Below the pieces are notes generated by a model. That model ran no database searches and was not told the DNA's origin. It saw only the letters and a program-made list of their open reading frames with translations. A DNA stretch of 64,000 bases from Pocillopora verrucosa (Eukaryota > Cnidaria > Anthozoa > Scleractinia > Pocilloporidae), in contig NC_089312.1 of assembly GCF_036669915.1 (NCBI RefSeq), forward strand, positions 23,783,404 through 23,847,403, read 5' to 3'. The translations under genes were made by a program, and so were the position numbers. Positions 1-11,439 of this stretch are shown here, in pieces (within the stretch, counting starts at the first letter, position 1; every line of letters begins with the position of its first letter).

Positions 1-1080
1 CCCCCCAAAAAATTAAAATAATTATTTTTTCTTCCTCTCACCCAGGATAATGGTAATCAGCAAAAAGTCAATGATGAGATAAACAATTGCAAAAAGATTT
101 GAAGTGGATCACATGAACACAGATGCAGCTATAGTCACTATGCCAACTCTACCTAGTATGCTGTCCTAGAAGGCGCATTACTAAATCCTTTGCTCTTCCT
201 GGAGACATCTCCTTGATGAGCTCTGGGAGTTGCTGTTGACTTGTGACAGCAGTCATAATCTAACAATACATTCAAAATTATGTACAACAAAGCATTAGCA
301 ACATTTGTCTATTAATATTTCAGTTGATGAAATCAAAAAGACTGAAACATGTTAAACATGTTATTTTATGTTTTTAAATTCTTAAGCTTCATGCTTCTTG
401 TTTTCTCTCTCCCTCCCCTCTGAATGCCTGTCACACAGGCTATCCTAATTTGACCTTGTTGCTATATCAACATAAAATCATCTTCCACAAAAGTCAGCTA
501 ACCTGGCCAGCTATGTTCTGAGTCCCATGGAAGTAGTTGCTGATGTCTCCATTCCAGTCCTCAAATACAAAAAGAGAACTAGACCAGAGGGAACCATGAT
601 TAAGGACAGATTCCTTCAAGTGCAGCAACATGTGCTGATTCATAAGAAAATACCGTGAACCTACAGGAACAGAATTTGTATCAAATAATTAATGTATATC
701 AAAATCAATAGACTTTTATTTCCCAGATTCAGAGGATTTTCATCTCAGGCTTATAATTAGGTGCTGTTGTAAGTTAATAACAATTGAACCTTCATGCACT
801 GGTTTACTGACCATAATATGCATCAAACATCTCCACAAAATGGATCAAGAGATTACCAGCCAACTCAAGTTGTTCTGGGGATATGGATCTTCCTGAGAGT
901 AAGACAATTCCACCAACTAATAATGCATAGTGCTGATAATATTCATCATCCAGGACACCTTTCATACAGGGTAGTGAATAGAAAAACAGCCAATTTCGGT
1001 ACTCTGTTGCTGCAAAAAGATCAAAAACAGGTACCAGTGTTTCAATTTAACTAAAAAAGAAAAACAAATGAAATATACAG

Positions 1081-1561
1081 TACAGTCAGTGGAACCTTGA
1101 TTTCACAAACCTCTGTTTAACAAAATCCTTGATATAACGAACAATATTCTTCAGCCAAGCCAAAGTTAGAGAGTGATATGTATGGAACAAAACCTTGATA
1201 AAACAAACCTCAATAAAACAAATTCCTCCTTGTAATGAATGTAATCCAGAAGCCCAAACACAAAATCTACTGTCAACACACAAAAGAAGATGAACATGGA
1301 ACAGACCATCAGCGATAAAAATCCTTTTATCTTTGTAACTCAAAACGCAGCAATAAGCTGCACTAATTTAGTGACAAAAGTTGCCCAGGTAAATGTGCGC
1401 GCCTCTACAAATCAATCTTAAACTATACCTTGATGGAACATGTATTTGCTCGTTTCTCCTTGAGTTTATTATATGAAGGTTTTCAATGTAACAAACCCTC
1501 AATTAAACAAACCAATCCACCCATTCCCCTATGACTTTGTTAGATCAAGATTCCACTATAC
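1081..1561. mobile_element. pogo/Tigger-like MITE
   Basis: The two ends form inverted repeats: CAGTGGAACCTTGAT at 1087 on the plus strand and TAGTGGAATCTTGAT reading inward from 1558 on the minus strand, both next to TA. The interior is full of degenerate 'accttgat..aacaaac' units, the pattern of short non-autonomous pogo/Tigger elements. It sits in what was the intron between two CACTA transposase exons. There is no credible protein inside. Confidence 0.6.
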
Positions 1562-2305
1562 ATATACAATTTTTTTTCAAATTTTAGACTTAAACTGAAA
1601 ATCTGAAAGCTTATATTGTAAGAAATCATCCATTGTACAACTATAAAAATAACATTTTTTAAAGATAGTGAGACCTAACTTTCCAAAATTTTACATGATG
1701 TTCTATACTCCTAGGAACTCTGGTGATGACACTGGGGGGCTTTATCTCCAAAAGGCGCATATCAACTTTCTCAACACTATTTCCACAATACCACCTTTGC
1801 CCACTGTGTTTTGAGTTGACCACAAACCAACTAGTTGTTTTACCACCCCAAGGAACACACAGTGCATGGAATCTATACCAATTCCATTAACAGTGTCAAA
1901 ACTTGGCAGCTGTAACAAGGGACTGGGGGACTTGAAGCCAGAGACCTATGAAGTACATGCAAAAAAATCTGAATCAAACCAAAGCTAGACATTATTAGTG
2001 ATGGTATAATTTCTTATATTCAGATTGTATAGATATTGGCAGGACTGTATAGCTAGCCGTTTATCCCAATGTGAAAAAAAATAATAGACAATACCTCCAT
2101 ATTTAAATAAATTTAAAAAGTTCCATTTTACATCTGAACAAGATTGTGTTTGATGAAGAAATGAAAAATGCTGAAAATTGTGTTAAGGGAGCTACATCAC
2201 CATTCGTGTATTTTCAAAAAATTGGCTAAACTTTTCAAAATTGTCTGAATATTATTTTATTTGATGACTTTGTGAGTTCATAAAATACAGTGTATTATTT
2301 TTAAC

Positions 2306-3503
2306 TCGTGAATTGCGCGCATGCGCAAGAGCGAGTTATAGATACGATGTGGGGAATGGCATTCGCTCGCTCGCTCGCTCGCTCGATTGGTCGATTCCTG
2401 TAAACTTTTTTTAGATTTTAGGCTTTTGAGTGCATTTGATAGTTTTTGGCGAGCAATAAACAGACGAAATGGCGACCTCTGTTGCTAAGAATAGTGGTGG
2501 GGTGAAAAGAAGCCAATGATAATCTTAAAAGAGTTTTTTTTTTTTCGTTTTAGTTTCAACAAGCGGCGCCAGCGACTGGCAGGCATGCAAGGATTCACAC
2601 TGAAATAACAGAACAACCTTCGTTTTTCATAAAATTGTAATTTAAAATCCTTGAACTTGAAAACAATCCGAAGATTCATTGAAAATATCACTTACTGCCA
2701 AGCGCTCGGAGTTTATAGATGTTCAAAAGCTTTTTCTGTTAAGGCGTGAGATTGAGGACAAAATTGATCATTACGTTTCGTCGCGTGTGTTTTTCCTGTG
2801 TGAAGCAACAGAAGATGCCGGCGACTGACGAAATAACAAGTTAACACGAAAATCAAATAACACCTAAACAAACAATTTTAGCTACCGATTTTCAGTGAAT
2901 TTTTAAAGAACAATTTTCTTTTAAGTTTCAAGACAATTTGAAGATTCAACATACATACAACGTACTAAAATGCGAAAGTTACACACCACAAAATTGATAA
3001 ATAGGCCTGAAATGAAATTCTATCTTGTTATTGATTATACGTTGCCTAGCACGTGACTTAAATCTACCCAGGCGGAGATCCAAAATGACGGTGGCAGGCT
3101 TGGCTTAGTTATATCACTCAAAACTCGTTCCCGTTTGTCTCATTTGATAAAGAGGGAATCGTTAATGTTTTCACTAAGACAGTATTGCCTTGATTTTCTG
3201 ATATTTACAACGAAAGACAGTAAATTTCACTTTTCACCCACATTTACTTCCAACCTTTTATTTTGAACCAGAAACAAAAATGATCGAAGTTTAAAAAACA
3301 TGACATCATCCACCTTGTCAAATGTAATAGCATGATCATTTCAATTGTAATGCCTTCTTATCCCAACGTTACTTGGTTTCTTTGCTACATCAGCGAACAC
3401 TGAACTACTGCTCGTACTCTAGATATGACAATCAACCACAAAATTCCCTAAACCAGATAACATTAAACATAATCTAAAAAATCATGAGTCAATTCACGAG
3501 TTT
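2306..3503. repeat. Possible non-autonomous element bounded by short inverted repeats
   Basis: AACTCGTGAATTG at about 2306 recurs inverted as CAATTCACGAGTT at about 3491. The interval lies between two transposase exons and has no coding block of its own. A CGCT-type microsatellite (about 2364-2385) lies just inside the left end. The termini are short and no target duplication was found, so this may be coincidence. Confidence 0.3.
2364..2385. repeat. (CGCT)n microsatellite
   Basis: About five uninterrupted copies of a CGCT tetranucleotide. Confidence 0.85.
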
Positions 3504-4900
3504 GCTCACAGAGCACTTTGATTAGATGACAGTATTTAGGCAACCTGCTACTGTATTTTTTTTAAGTGCCTCAAATGAGTTGGCTGTGACTGCTCCTGCA
3601 GTTCGTGGTTAGTATATCCTGATGCTGTGTTTCTGAATGGAAATGACATCACATGGCCCCTGGGACCAATCTTGACAGTTTCACCATGCTCATCACAGCA
3701 GCTGTCGTGACCAACATATGTAACCTGTTCTAAGACACCAGCGCAGGCAGGAAGATCAAAATGGCTTGAGAGAGCCTTGACCTTAGATTTTGCTTTCAGT
3801 CCATCTGGAAGTACCACTTCAATTCCTGTTGGTTAAAATAGTTGATTAGTAATATATAAAAATAACCCACCATTAGTGTTGCCCAGAAGAATAAGAACCA
3901 CACGAAATGTAAAATCCTGGTTTGTTTGACCAAAATTGTAACTTACTATTAATATCTGTTTCTTGCAAAGTGTTAACAAATGGTTTAAGGAACATAGAAA
4001 AGAAAGTTTTCTCTTCTCCAAACCACAGGCCACCAAACACCCTGAACTTGTTATTTCTCCTAGATAATCTGTATTCTGATTTTTGTGTTGTTACAGTGTG
4101 AAAGTTCAAAGTTCTACCTTCCAAAACAATAGGATATTAATTCATTATTGGTTTGCATGTTATGGACGGTAATGGTTAGGATTTTTCATTTCAGTTTACA
4201 AAGCACTAGCAAACAATTTACTCTCGTTGAAACCTTCAAAACTCAAAGCGATAGTCATTTCTCCAGTCTAGGCACAACCAACATATAATTTTATATTTTA
4301 CCAGTTACATTAACAGTTTATGTCTGTGTGACATGACCATTTTTGTTTCACTTGCCTCATTGCTGGAGGGAGTTCATCGACAAGAAGAAACAGTGGCCAA
4401 ACTCCAAACTGCGATGAATGAAATATTGCCACACCATCAGTGTTAAGCTTAACAGAGATGTTGTATGGTTCTGAGAGGAAGCCACCTGACTTAAACTCCT
4501 TTTGGTAGAGTGCACCATCATACACATCTTCAATGTTACTGTCATCCCTCTTCATTCTTTGAAATCAGTATTTTAAGCCAATTACAAATTCAGGGTCTGC
4601 AAAGAAGGTACTTTAGTTAAATAAAGTTTTTATATCTATGCCTATCTCAAAACATTTTGAAATCATTGGCCTTTCACCGGTATCAGTTAATCATATCAGT
4701 AACAAAATAAAGGCTACGAAGTCTGAAAACTTTTTTGCATGATAGTTGGTGTATTGTACAAACAGAAGAAAGAACAACAACTGTCAAACAAAGATGTCAA
4801 GGTACGTACGATAAAGAATTGTTTTGTCTTCAATTTGCGCTAATTGATTAACAGTCCAGAAGATCAATGTTAACACCGATTCGCGCCACATCAGAGAGCA

Positions 4901-5347
4901 CTTTTGGTTTGGGATTCTTTTCGTGGCTATTTGACCGACGCTGTCAAGGACCTCCTTGAGAGACGAAATGTTGATGTTGCTGTTATTCCCGGTGGCCTGA
5001 CGTCAGTTTTGCAGCCCCTAGACAAGTGCATAGACAAGCCTTTCAAAGCCAAACTCCGAATGTTGTATGAAACATGGATGGTAAATGGCCCGTTCACGTA
5101 TACCCCATCTGGAAAGAAGAGAGCGCCGAGCAAAGAACTGGTGTTGACCTGCATCGATCGCGCCTGGAACGGAATTCCTCAAGATTTAATTGAGAAGTCG
5201 TTCAAATCCTGTGGAATCGCGAATGCGCTAGACGACTCAAAAGACGATGCAGTTTGGGAAGAAGAGAATGAAGAGACAGAAAAGGATGCAGGGGAGATTA
5301 TTGACAATGAATTCGAGACCGACAGTGAAGGCGAAGAAGGAGAATAA
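4901..5347 (+). pseudogene. pogo/Tigger transposase, C-terminal DDE fragment
   Basis: An open frame encodes the distal half of a pogo-type DDE domain. V-W-D-S-F-R-G carries the second catalytic Asp, followed by I-P-G-G-L-T-S-V-L-Q-P-L-D and a stretch leading to R-A-W, then a very acidic tail rich in Glu and Asp with a stop at 5345-5347. The first catalytic Asp and the helix-turn-helix DNA-binding part are absent upstream, where the frame is closed. About 145 residues remain of a family usually several times longer. It is therefore a 5'-truncated copy. The element's right end seems to be at about 5606. Confidence 0.8.
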
Positions 5348-5499
5348 AACGTACCTGCAGCAGTATTTATAGAACGGTTCTTTTCAGAACCACCAAGTCG
5401 AGTAAAATCAATAACCAATATTCCCAGCCTTCTATCTATTTATTTTGTTTTATACCATGTTAAAGCTAGAAAATAGGACATTCTTGAATTTCGTTGCAT

Positions 5500-5606
5500 G
5501 AAAATACTTGGCTATAAGACGCACCCCGAATCTGAGACAATTCAAAGGTGATAAGGCAAAATTTCTTTGAAAAATGGCCGTGCCTTATAACCGGAAAAAT
5601 ACGGTA
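5500..5606 (+). repeat. Probable 3' terminal region of the pogo-like element
   Basis: The sequence reads 'ctataagacgcacc' and then 'gccttataaccggaaaaata' before cggta. This is the kind of end found on pogo-type elements whose termini read as 'tacggtattt..ccggttataa' in the other direction. It lies 150-260 bp past the transposase stop. The matching left terminus was not found, consistent with a truncated copy. Confidence 0.5.
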
Positions 5607-5808
5607 TTTTAGCGTAGCGGTAGCGTTGCGTCAAATGGCTCAGCGTAATTTCGAATGGTACAGCGTACACACAAACGGTGTAGTGTTATGTCGAATAGCT
5701 TTGCAGAGCATCACACGCTCTAGCTCAACGTCAAATTGCTTAGCAGTACATGAAATATTTCGATGTTGTGGCAAATCGTCGAGCTTGCTCGTGGCGTGAA
5801 GTAAAGGC

Positions 5809-6367
5809 TATCTCGCCGAAACCACCAAAAGTACCAACCGCAAATGGAACAGCGATCTACTGGAGGCATGACGTCATCGAGTGTAAAGATTGGAGCTTAA
5901 CCACCACATGGTGTGGTCGCTGTGCTTAAAAGGCTTCACTTCGCCTTGCCGTAAAGCAGAGCCAATACGTAACTTTTCGGTAAGTTTTTCCTCTTTTTTC
6001 CCTGCTGATATCCACATTTATTCGTTATCGTTCATGAAAGCGTTGATTGAAATAGCAACAAGACTGAATTCTACCACGGTTTTCCGGCCTCCCGATTTAC
6101 CGCAGTTTGCACGCGTCTGTTAGCCTGAATGTTTATAGTATTAAGCAGTATTATGACGTGCATTAAATGTCGCTTGTCGAGCTCTCTGCTCTTTTCTGAC
6201 TCGCACTCAATTTTCAATGAGAGTTTAACTTCAACGACTCTTTCAAAATTACAGGAGTACGTGAGAAGTTGGATTTTGTGTGTGCCTTTGTGTGCAGAGT
6301 TGGACGCCATGGTAAGAAAACTGACATCCTTGACCTGTTTTGACATTTTTCAATCGAGTGATATTGA
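5809..6367 (+). mobile_element. Partial LTR related to the Gypsy LTR at 11.4-11.7 kb (opposite orientation)
   Basis: Positions 5809-5971 match the reverse complement of about 11491-11640 almost base for base, including a CRE-like TGACGTCA at 5869-5876. Positions about 6322-6367 match the next stretch of that copy. Between them is 350 bp that the other copy lacks; it begins GTAACT and ends AG, so it may be an insertion, a deletion in the other copy, or an intron-like segment. The left LTR end (TGTAACA) is not present here, so this is a fragment. Confidence 0.55.
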
Positions 6368-6415
6368 AGAAATGTAAAATGGTTTCCGTGTTTACATAGC
6401 CTGATGTAAACACGC

Positions 6416-6505
6416 GGGAGGTTGGGAGAACACGAGATAAGCGTAGGAAACCACGACGCGAAGCGGAGTGGTTTCCAGTTTATCGATTGTTCTCCCAACC
6501 TCCCA
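6416..6505. repeat. 90-bp hairpin with perfect 17-bp arms
   Basis: GGGAGGTTGGGAGAACA near 6416 is repeated exactly as its reverse complement near 6489-6505, with a loop of about 55 bp containing 'gacgcgaagcggagtggttt'. No gene overlaps it. It looks like a remnant of a short inverted-repeat element. Confidence 0.7.
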
Positions 6506-6709
6506 TTTTACACCTTTTGGTATGTGCGCTGTGCCATTCGACATTGTGCTAAGGCATTTCACGCAACGCTACACCGTAGGCTGTACCATTCGACATTACG
6601 TTGAGCCATTTTACGCAAGCTACACCGTTTGTGCACTGTATTGCAAATGAGTGCTTAGCTATTCGCAATTGAGCTAGTCCATTTCACAATTTCATGTTCC
6701 AACTCGACA

Positions 6710-7640
6710 TAGGCAACTAGACCGTTTATCATTTGGCTAAATTATTCATCTTTAGGGTGCTCTGTTTCACGAAGGAAAACTAAACCGTCTATAATTTGGC
6801 CATGCCATTCCTCTATAAGCTATGCTATCCTGCAGCCGATCCTTAGACCAGCTTTGTATTTGCTGATCTATTTGACATCCTTGTATTTTTGGTGGTGACG
6901 GCCGCCTATAATTTCTCAGTCGGCAGTCTACATTTTGTATTCGGTCTGCAGTCTGCATTTTTTACTAGAAGGTATCCGTGGCACCAATACAGTTTACTTT
7001 TGGTTATAGTTATTCGCACAAAAGACACAATCTACCACAAAATACCGGTGTGTGAGTTAATTCGACATTTTCGTTCTTTTCCGCGTTAATACTCTTCTTT
7101 ACTTTTGTAAAAATGTAGATACATTTACAATGTTTCAAGTAATCCACCCACCCCAAAATATAACTTTTGCATGCATAGTAAGCCTATGTTTGTTTATTGT
7201 GAGACGTAAAGAAAATAAATAAAACTTGATTGTTTTCTCGAAAATGTTAATCTGCAATTAGCTTTTTCTTATCTGATTGTGGCGTAAAAGATCCCCTGTC
7301 ACGTGTTTAGAATTAACAATATTGAATGCGCGGCGACAGTAGCAGCTGGGTACCATCGTAAAGGTGTTTCACTCAAATAAACAACTTTCCAGCAGACTTA
7401 ATTGAATCCATTTAATATCAAAAAGACCGTTGAAACTACATCAGTGTAGTAACTCAAGCATTTTTCACCATAAAGTAGCGAAGAACTTGATAAGTTGAGA
7501 TCACACAATAAAACATAAAAAAGCCAACTACAAATTTCCTTCTCTAACTTTTTGTTTTGAAACCGTTAAGGGTTTCATACACATGGAAAACCTCAATACG
7601 AAAAAAAAATCTACGTATATCAACGTGCTAGGATTCCTTC
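6710..7640. other. No gene seen
   Basis: AT-rich sequence without a supported exon, repeat family or RNA gene. It lies downstream of the minus-strand Ly6-like gene, so part of it may be that gene's 3' UTR. Confidence 0.5.
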
Positions 7641-7652
7641 TTCTTTACCAGC

Positions 7653-9300
7653 CTAATTCAGTAGTGCCAGACCCAAGGCAGAGGTAACGATCATCAGGAT
7701 TACACTGGAAGAATATACAGACCCCGCGTTACAGTAGTCGGAGTCACAGCAGCCGACTGCGCATTTCCCGTCTTTAAACGCGTCACAAGCCTTTTTTATT
7801 TCTTCACAGGTGCTGCTACAAAAGTTATCCACAATGGTTACGGTATGGTTGTCTTTTTTGACCCAGGTCCTTATGCATTCACCGTCTGAGCAGTCTACCG
7901 ACATGTTGGCTTTATTTGCTTCCAGTTTGCTCTTGCTACATTTCTCTTCGGATCCCGAACAAGAGTAGCACTTGAGGCTGTAAGCTGAAATAAAGGAAAT
8001 TAAGAAACTAAAATTTCAATGTGTTGCATATCCGCTCGCCAATTTTTGCCATACATATTTCGAAGTTTTTTCACACTCCATATATCGAAGCTTGTCAAAT
8101 TCATTTTATTCTGCCAAAGAATTAAGTTCAACAGTATTGGAAATTAAACATGTGCCGAACTGAATTCGTGCTCAGATATATGCCGTATTCCGTGCTTTTA
8201 AGTGCGTGCATGACTGAGTCCGTTAGCGTCTATTGTGTATTTATAAAAACACTAGCGTAATTTATGCAATAGAATCGGAATAAGACACATTTTTCTCATC
8301 TCTTCTTTAAGAGTGGTGGAATACAATAGCAGCTACATAGATAACCCCGATTAATTCATGATATTGCTAGTTGTACAGGTGTTCCCTTACCAGAGCCTTC
8401 ATTATTGTGAAAGTGAAAGTACACTAAGGACTTGTAATATTCAAGCGACGAAGTATTCTTTTTGTTGAAAGGAGAATCGATTTGAGCAAAGTTGTTTGTA
8501 TGTCGCGATTTCCTCGTGCTCGAACCGAAGAGGATTCAGAAGTATTGATGGATACGTTTTTGGTGTGGTAAAGGTTCTGCACGAACTTTATGCCTCCTAT
8601 GACGAGAGGAAGCAAACCGGAGAAAACAGGCAAATGCTCCTTCTCAAACGAAATAACACGGGATAAATGATACTTGGAAAGTTTCTTTTATTTGTTTCCC
8701 ATTCTGCACGAACAAGGAAAATTTTAACGAAGGCTTTGAAACGTGATTTGACCAAACAGAACAAATCTAGGCTACAATAGAGAAAGGATTTCCTGGGCTT
8801 AGCAGGATTTCCACAAAGATTCCGTGTCACTCAATAAGAGCTGGCAGTATTATCAGAGGCAGTATTATGAAGCAAAATCGATAACACGAGAAACGAAATT
8901 GGAATAAACTCCACACATTAACATCACAAGCAGACGGAGAGGTTGGTATTCAGCTTAACGTTACACACAAACAACGCACACAGCTCAATCAAAGAGTTAA
9001 CTTGTGCCTTAGCAAAGGGAAAGAAGGATGAGCCCGAGTGGACGTCACGGAAGGCCAGTGGCTCGAGGGAACAAAATTATTTCAGTTCAGTTTCGACGTG
9101 GCCAACATAAACGAATTCATAGCTTGTAAGGAGCTTGAAAGCGAAAGAAGGGTATGTCGACAGGAGAGATTGCTCGGACGGAACAGGTGGCGTTACTGTT
9201 CTCTTATTTCACGGTTGAACTTCACAATAACAAACAGAATAAACTTACCAGTTGCAAGAACTGCACAGAAGACAAAGATGCTCAGCACATGACCCTTCAT
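7653..9300 (-). CDS. Ly6/uPAR/CD59-like GPI-anchored three-finger protein
   Basis: Two coding exons, 9300-9249 and 7984-7653, join in phase (G|CT gives Ala) to give 127 residues. The start is the ATG at 9298-9300. It opens a classic signal peptide (M-K-G-H-V-L-S-I-F-V-F-C-A-V-L-A-T-A) that ends just before Y-S-L-K-C. The mature part has 12 cysteines, beginning K-C-Y-S-C and ending G-C-C-D-S-D-Y-C-N, which is the Ly6 hallmark of a CC pair followed by a final C-N. A hydrophobic C-terminal tail (S-S-V-I-L-M-I-V-T-S-A-L-G) after small residues predicts GPI attachment. The family acts at the outer cell surface as ligands, receptors or complement and channel modulators; the specific role here is unknown. 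Vertebrate Ly6 domains usually have ten cysteines, so one extra disulfide is likely. The 1,264-bp intron falls right after the signal peptide, as is common for secreted proteins. A TATA box lies 85 bp upstream. Confidence 0.85.
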
Positions 9301-9384
9301 TCTGCGTATCTCAGTGACTTTACGAACGTTGCAGCTTCCTCTAACAAAATCAGCGCCCTTCACAAACACCCTGTGTAATAGGGC

Positions 9385-9392
9385 GTTTTTAT
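9385..9392 (-). promoter_or_regulatory. TATA box of the Ly6-like gene
   Basis: TATAAAAA on the minus strand, about 85 bp before the ATG. Transcription would be expected to begin around 9355-9362, leaving a 5' UTR of about 55-60 bases. Confidence 0.55.
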
Positions 9393-9400
9393 AACAGGGC

Positions 9401-9975
9401 CCTACCAATAAGATTACCAGTTTAAAATAGAGCGCCAATCAGGACACTCACTCGCAACTGTAAAATGTAAAAAATCTAATAGCAACAAACTGATTGCTTA
9501 ATTAACGAAATGTGGTTCGTCAAGTATAACCCGGTCGTTATATGCTAATGATAGAAACAATTCAGAACAAATGAATAAATGTTCAAAATTCGAATAAATT
9601 GTGAACATTTATTCGGTCATTAAAAATAATGCAGACTAATAAGAACGATTGTGGCTGCTTTTTTAAAAGGCGAATTCAATGGCCGCTTTTTAAGAGACAA
9701 AATCAGCAAAAAGGCGAGCATAATCACCAGCACTACACGTATGAGTGCACCTTCAGGACCTTTAGCCTCCACAGTCCAATGCATTCTCACGTGAATCACT
9801 TGTGTAAGCTCAAACTGGTCACGAGGATAGGAATAAAAGTTCAACAACATATCTATCTTTATGACGGCTCTGAGTATGAAGGAGAAATGTCACTACCACA
9901 CACGATTTTAGACCTCTGGTGCCTTCCGTTTGCGATTAGTGTTCGAGCTAAAATACCCCTACAATCCAACGGCAG
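9401..9975. other. No gene seen
   Basis: Intergenic sequence between the Ly6 promoter and the 3' end of the LINE. Open frames on both strands here overlap each other and show no domain. Confidence 0.5.
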
Positions 9976-9977
9976 AA

Positions 9978-11290
9978 TAATACAATACAATACAATATTT
10001 ATTTTGCCATATACGACATTTACAGATGGAAAAAAAAAAAATGAAGAAAATTGATGACAGAAAATAAATGGCGAGAAAACCTGAAAGAAACCACGAGGCT
10101 TATAACAAGTCAGGCTTTTTCACTTAAAATAACTAATCTTATGTTAGAATTACGATATGGACTTATGGTAATTAACTTTGACCGCGCACACGTACACACA
10201 CGCACACGCACACACATATTAAGTAAGTTAGTTAAAAATTACTGCCTTACAGAAGTTAATACCTAGAGAGAAGAAATTCCTTAAGCTTTCTTTTAAAAGA
10301 AGCGGAGGAGGGAGAACTAGTTATGTCAGAATTAAGCGAATTATAAAAGTTTGGAACTTGAAAGTAAATTGAAAACTTCCTGGTGTTCGTTCTGCACAGT
10401 GGCAAACGGAAGGACTGAGCATTCCTAGTATTATAATTGTGGATTTGACTATTCAGTAAAAAAAAGTTATTGAATTTGGAAGGGAGTGTAGAGTTCTCGA
10501 ATGAAAACATAAAAGTACCTAATTGAAACGAATGGATATCATGAAATTTTAAGAGTTTAAGTTCCTTAAAAATAGGGCCAGTATGGGCAATGTATGTAGA
10601 ATTGCTTACTATTCTTAACGCACGTTTCTAAGGTTACAATTCTTTGAAGGTTTGACTTATAGGTACCAGCCCAAGCTAAATTGCAATAATACAAATATGG
10701 AATGATCATAGAATTGTATAAAGTACGAAGGGAGTGAGTAGAGAGAAAAAACCTAGATTTATGAATAATACCTATAGATTTGGATAATTTATTTGCTGTT
10801 AAGGATATATGCGATTTCCAGGTCAAATTGTCATCTAATAAAACACCCAAAAACATGGTCTCAGAAACACGAAGAATAGGCTGCTCATTTATGAAAGCTT
10901 GAAATTCAAAGGATTGCTTCTTTTGCCAAGGCTTGAATACCATAAAATTAGTCTTGGCTAAATTCAAGGAGAGCCGTTTGCTGCAAACCAGGTTGACAAT
11001 TTGTTTAATTCTCTATTTAATGTGTTAATTAGGTAAACAGGATCATTATGGGAGATAAATAAGTTTTTATCATCAGCAAACAAGATTGCATCAAGCAGGG
11101 AAGCATTGTTCAAATCATTAACATACAGGATAAAAAATAAGGGACCAAGAATAGAACCTTGAGGCACCCCACAGGGAATCCCCTGTGGGGCAGATCTAAC
11201 GTTATTAAATTCGACAAATCACTCAATAATCACTCTACACAGCTGTTGTTCAGGTTTTCCAATCTTTACCTTACTCCTGCAACATAGGAG
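9978..11290 (-). mobile_element. 5'-truncated LINE (CR1/L2-type), reverse transcriptase C-terminal half
   Basis: On the minus strand from about 11290, three frames together encode the end of a non-LTR reverse transcriptase. G-V-P-Q-G-S-I-L-G-P-L and F-A-D-D (catalytic site, with Lys instead of the usual Thr after it) lie in 11167-10964. F-L-G-V-L-L-D-D-N-L-T-W-K-S-H-I lies in 10967-10566, and H-N-Y-N-T-R-N-A with a C-terminal F-K-R-K-L-K-E-F-L in 10510-10256. Frameshifts separate the three blocks and a stop lies before G-V-P-Q-G. The 3' UTR contains a GT-rich run (10188-10216) and ends in a pentanucleotide tail (TTGTA units, 9978-9999), typical of this LINE group. The endonuclease part is missing. 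It is dead. Confidence 0.85.
10188..10216. repeat. (CA)n-type microsatellite
   Basis: A run of cacacg/cacaca units inside the 3' UTR of the LINE. Confidence 0.8.
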
Positions 11291-11439
11291 TCCATTCTTC
11301 CTCTTAAATTGCTTTATTTCTTAATCCAGTCACGGTGATAAAATCTGAGAGTTAGAAATTGTCGAAATTATTTCACGCGACTTTGTTTTACTTTAATTGC
11401 AAACACTATTTTTGGCACACCAATTAAAGAATTCCAATA

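Larger units (their letters stand above)
149..4556 (-). pseudogene. CACTA/EnSpm-type transposase gene, broken and interrupted by other repeats
   Basis: Seven minus-strand coding blocks follow the order of CACTA-like transposases of animals. They lie at about 4342-4556 (N-D-G-x-A-I-F-H then E-L-P-P), 3947-4059 (G-L-W-F-G-E and F-L-K-P-F), 3548-3825 (G-H-D-S-C-C-D-E-H), 1680-1909 (D-S-M-H-C-V-F-L-G-V and R-L-L-E-I-K-P-P), 812-1009 (R-N-W-L-F-F-Y-S-L-P and H-Y-A-L-L), 503-660 (H-M-L-L-H-L then F-H-G-T-Q-N) and 149-259 (C-terminus, stop at 149-151). Several ends carry usable GT/AG signals, and the 812/660 junction restores frame exactly. The product would cut and paste its own element. The block at 1680-1909 changes frame near 1790-1800, the 1680/1009 junction is out of phase, and the N-terminal zinc-binding part is not seen, so I call it a pseudogene. 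No terminal CACTA repeats were recognised. The family call rests on remembered motif order, not on a search. Confidence 0.75.
5612..6705. repeat. Fold-back array: long degenerate inverted repeats
   Basis: The left arm (about 5612-5745) consists of short units such as 'gcgtcaaatggctcagcgta' and 'tcgaatggtacagcgta'. The right arm (about 6525-6700) carries the same units reverse-complemented, for example 'tgtaccattcgacattacg' and 'tgagccattttacgcaa'. Each arm is itself a run of diverged units of roughly 25-35 bp. The two arms could fold into an imperfect stem around the 0.8 kb interior, which contains the partial LTR described separately. There is no transposase. Confidence 0.55.

Noticed and set aside
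794..1054. Plus-strand open frame of 86 codons
   Set aside because: It is the antisense of a transposase exon (812-1009) whose minus-strand reading gives family motifs and splice sites.
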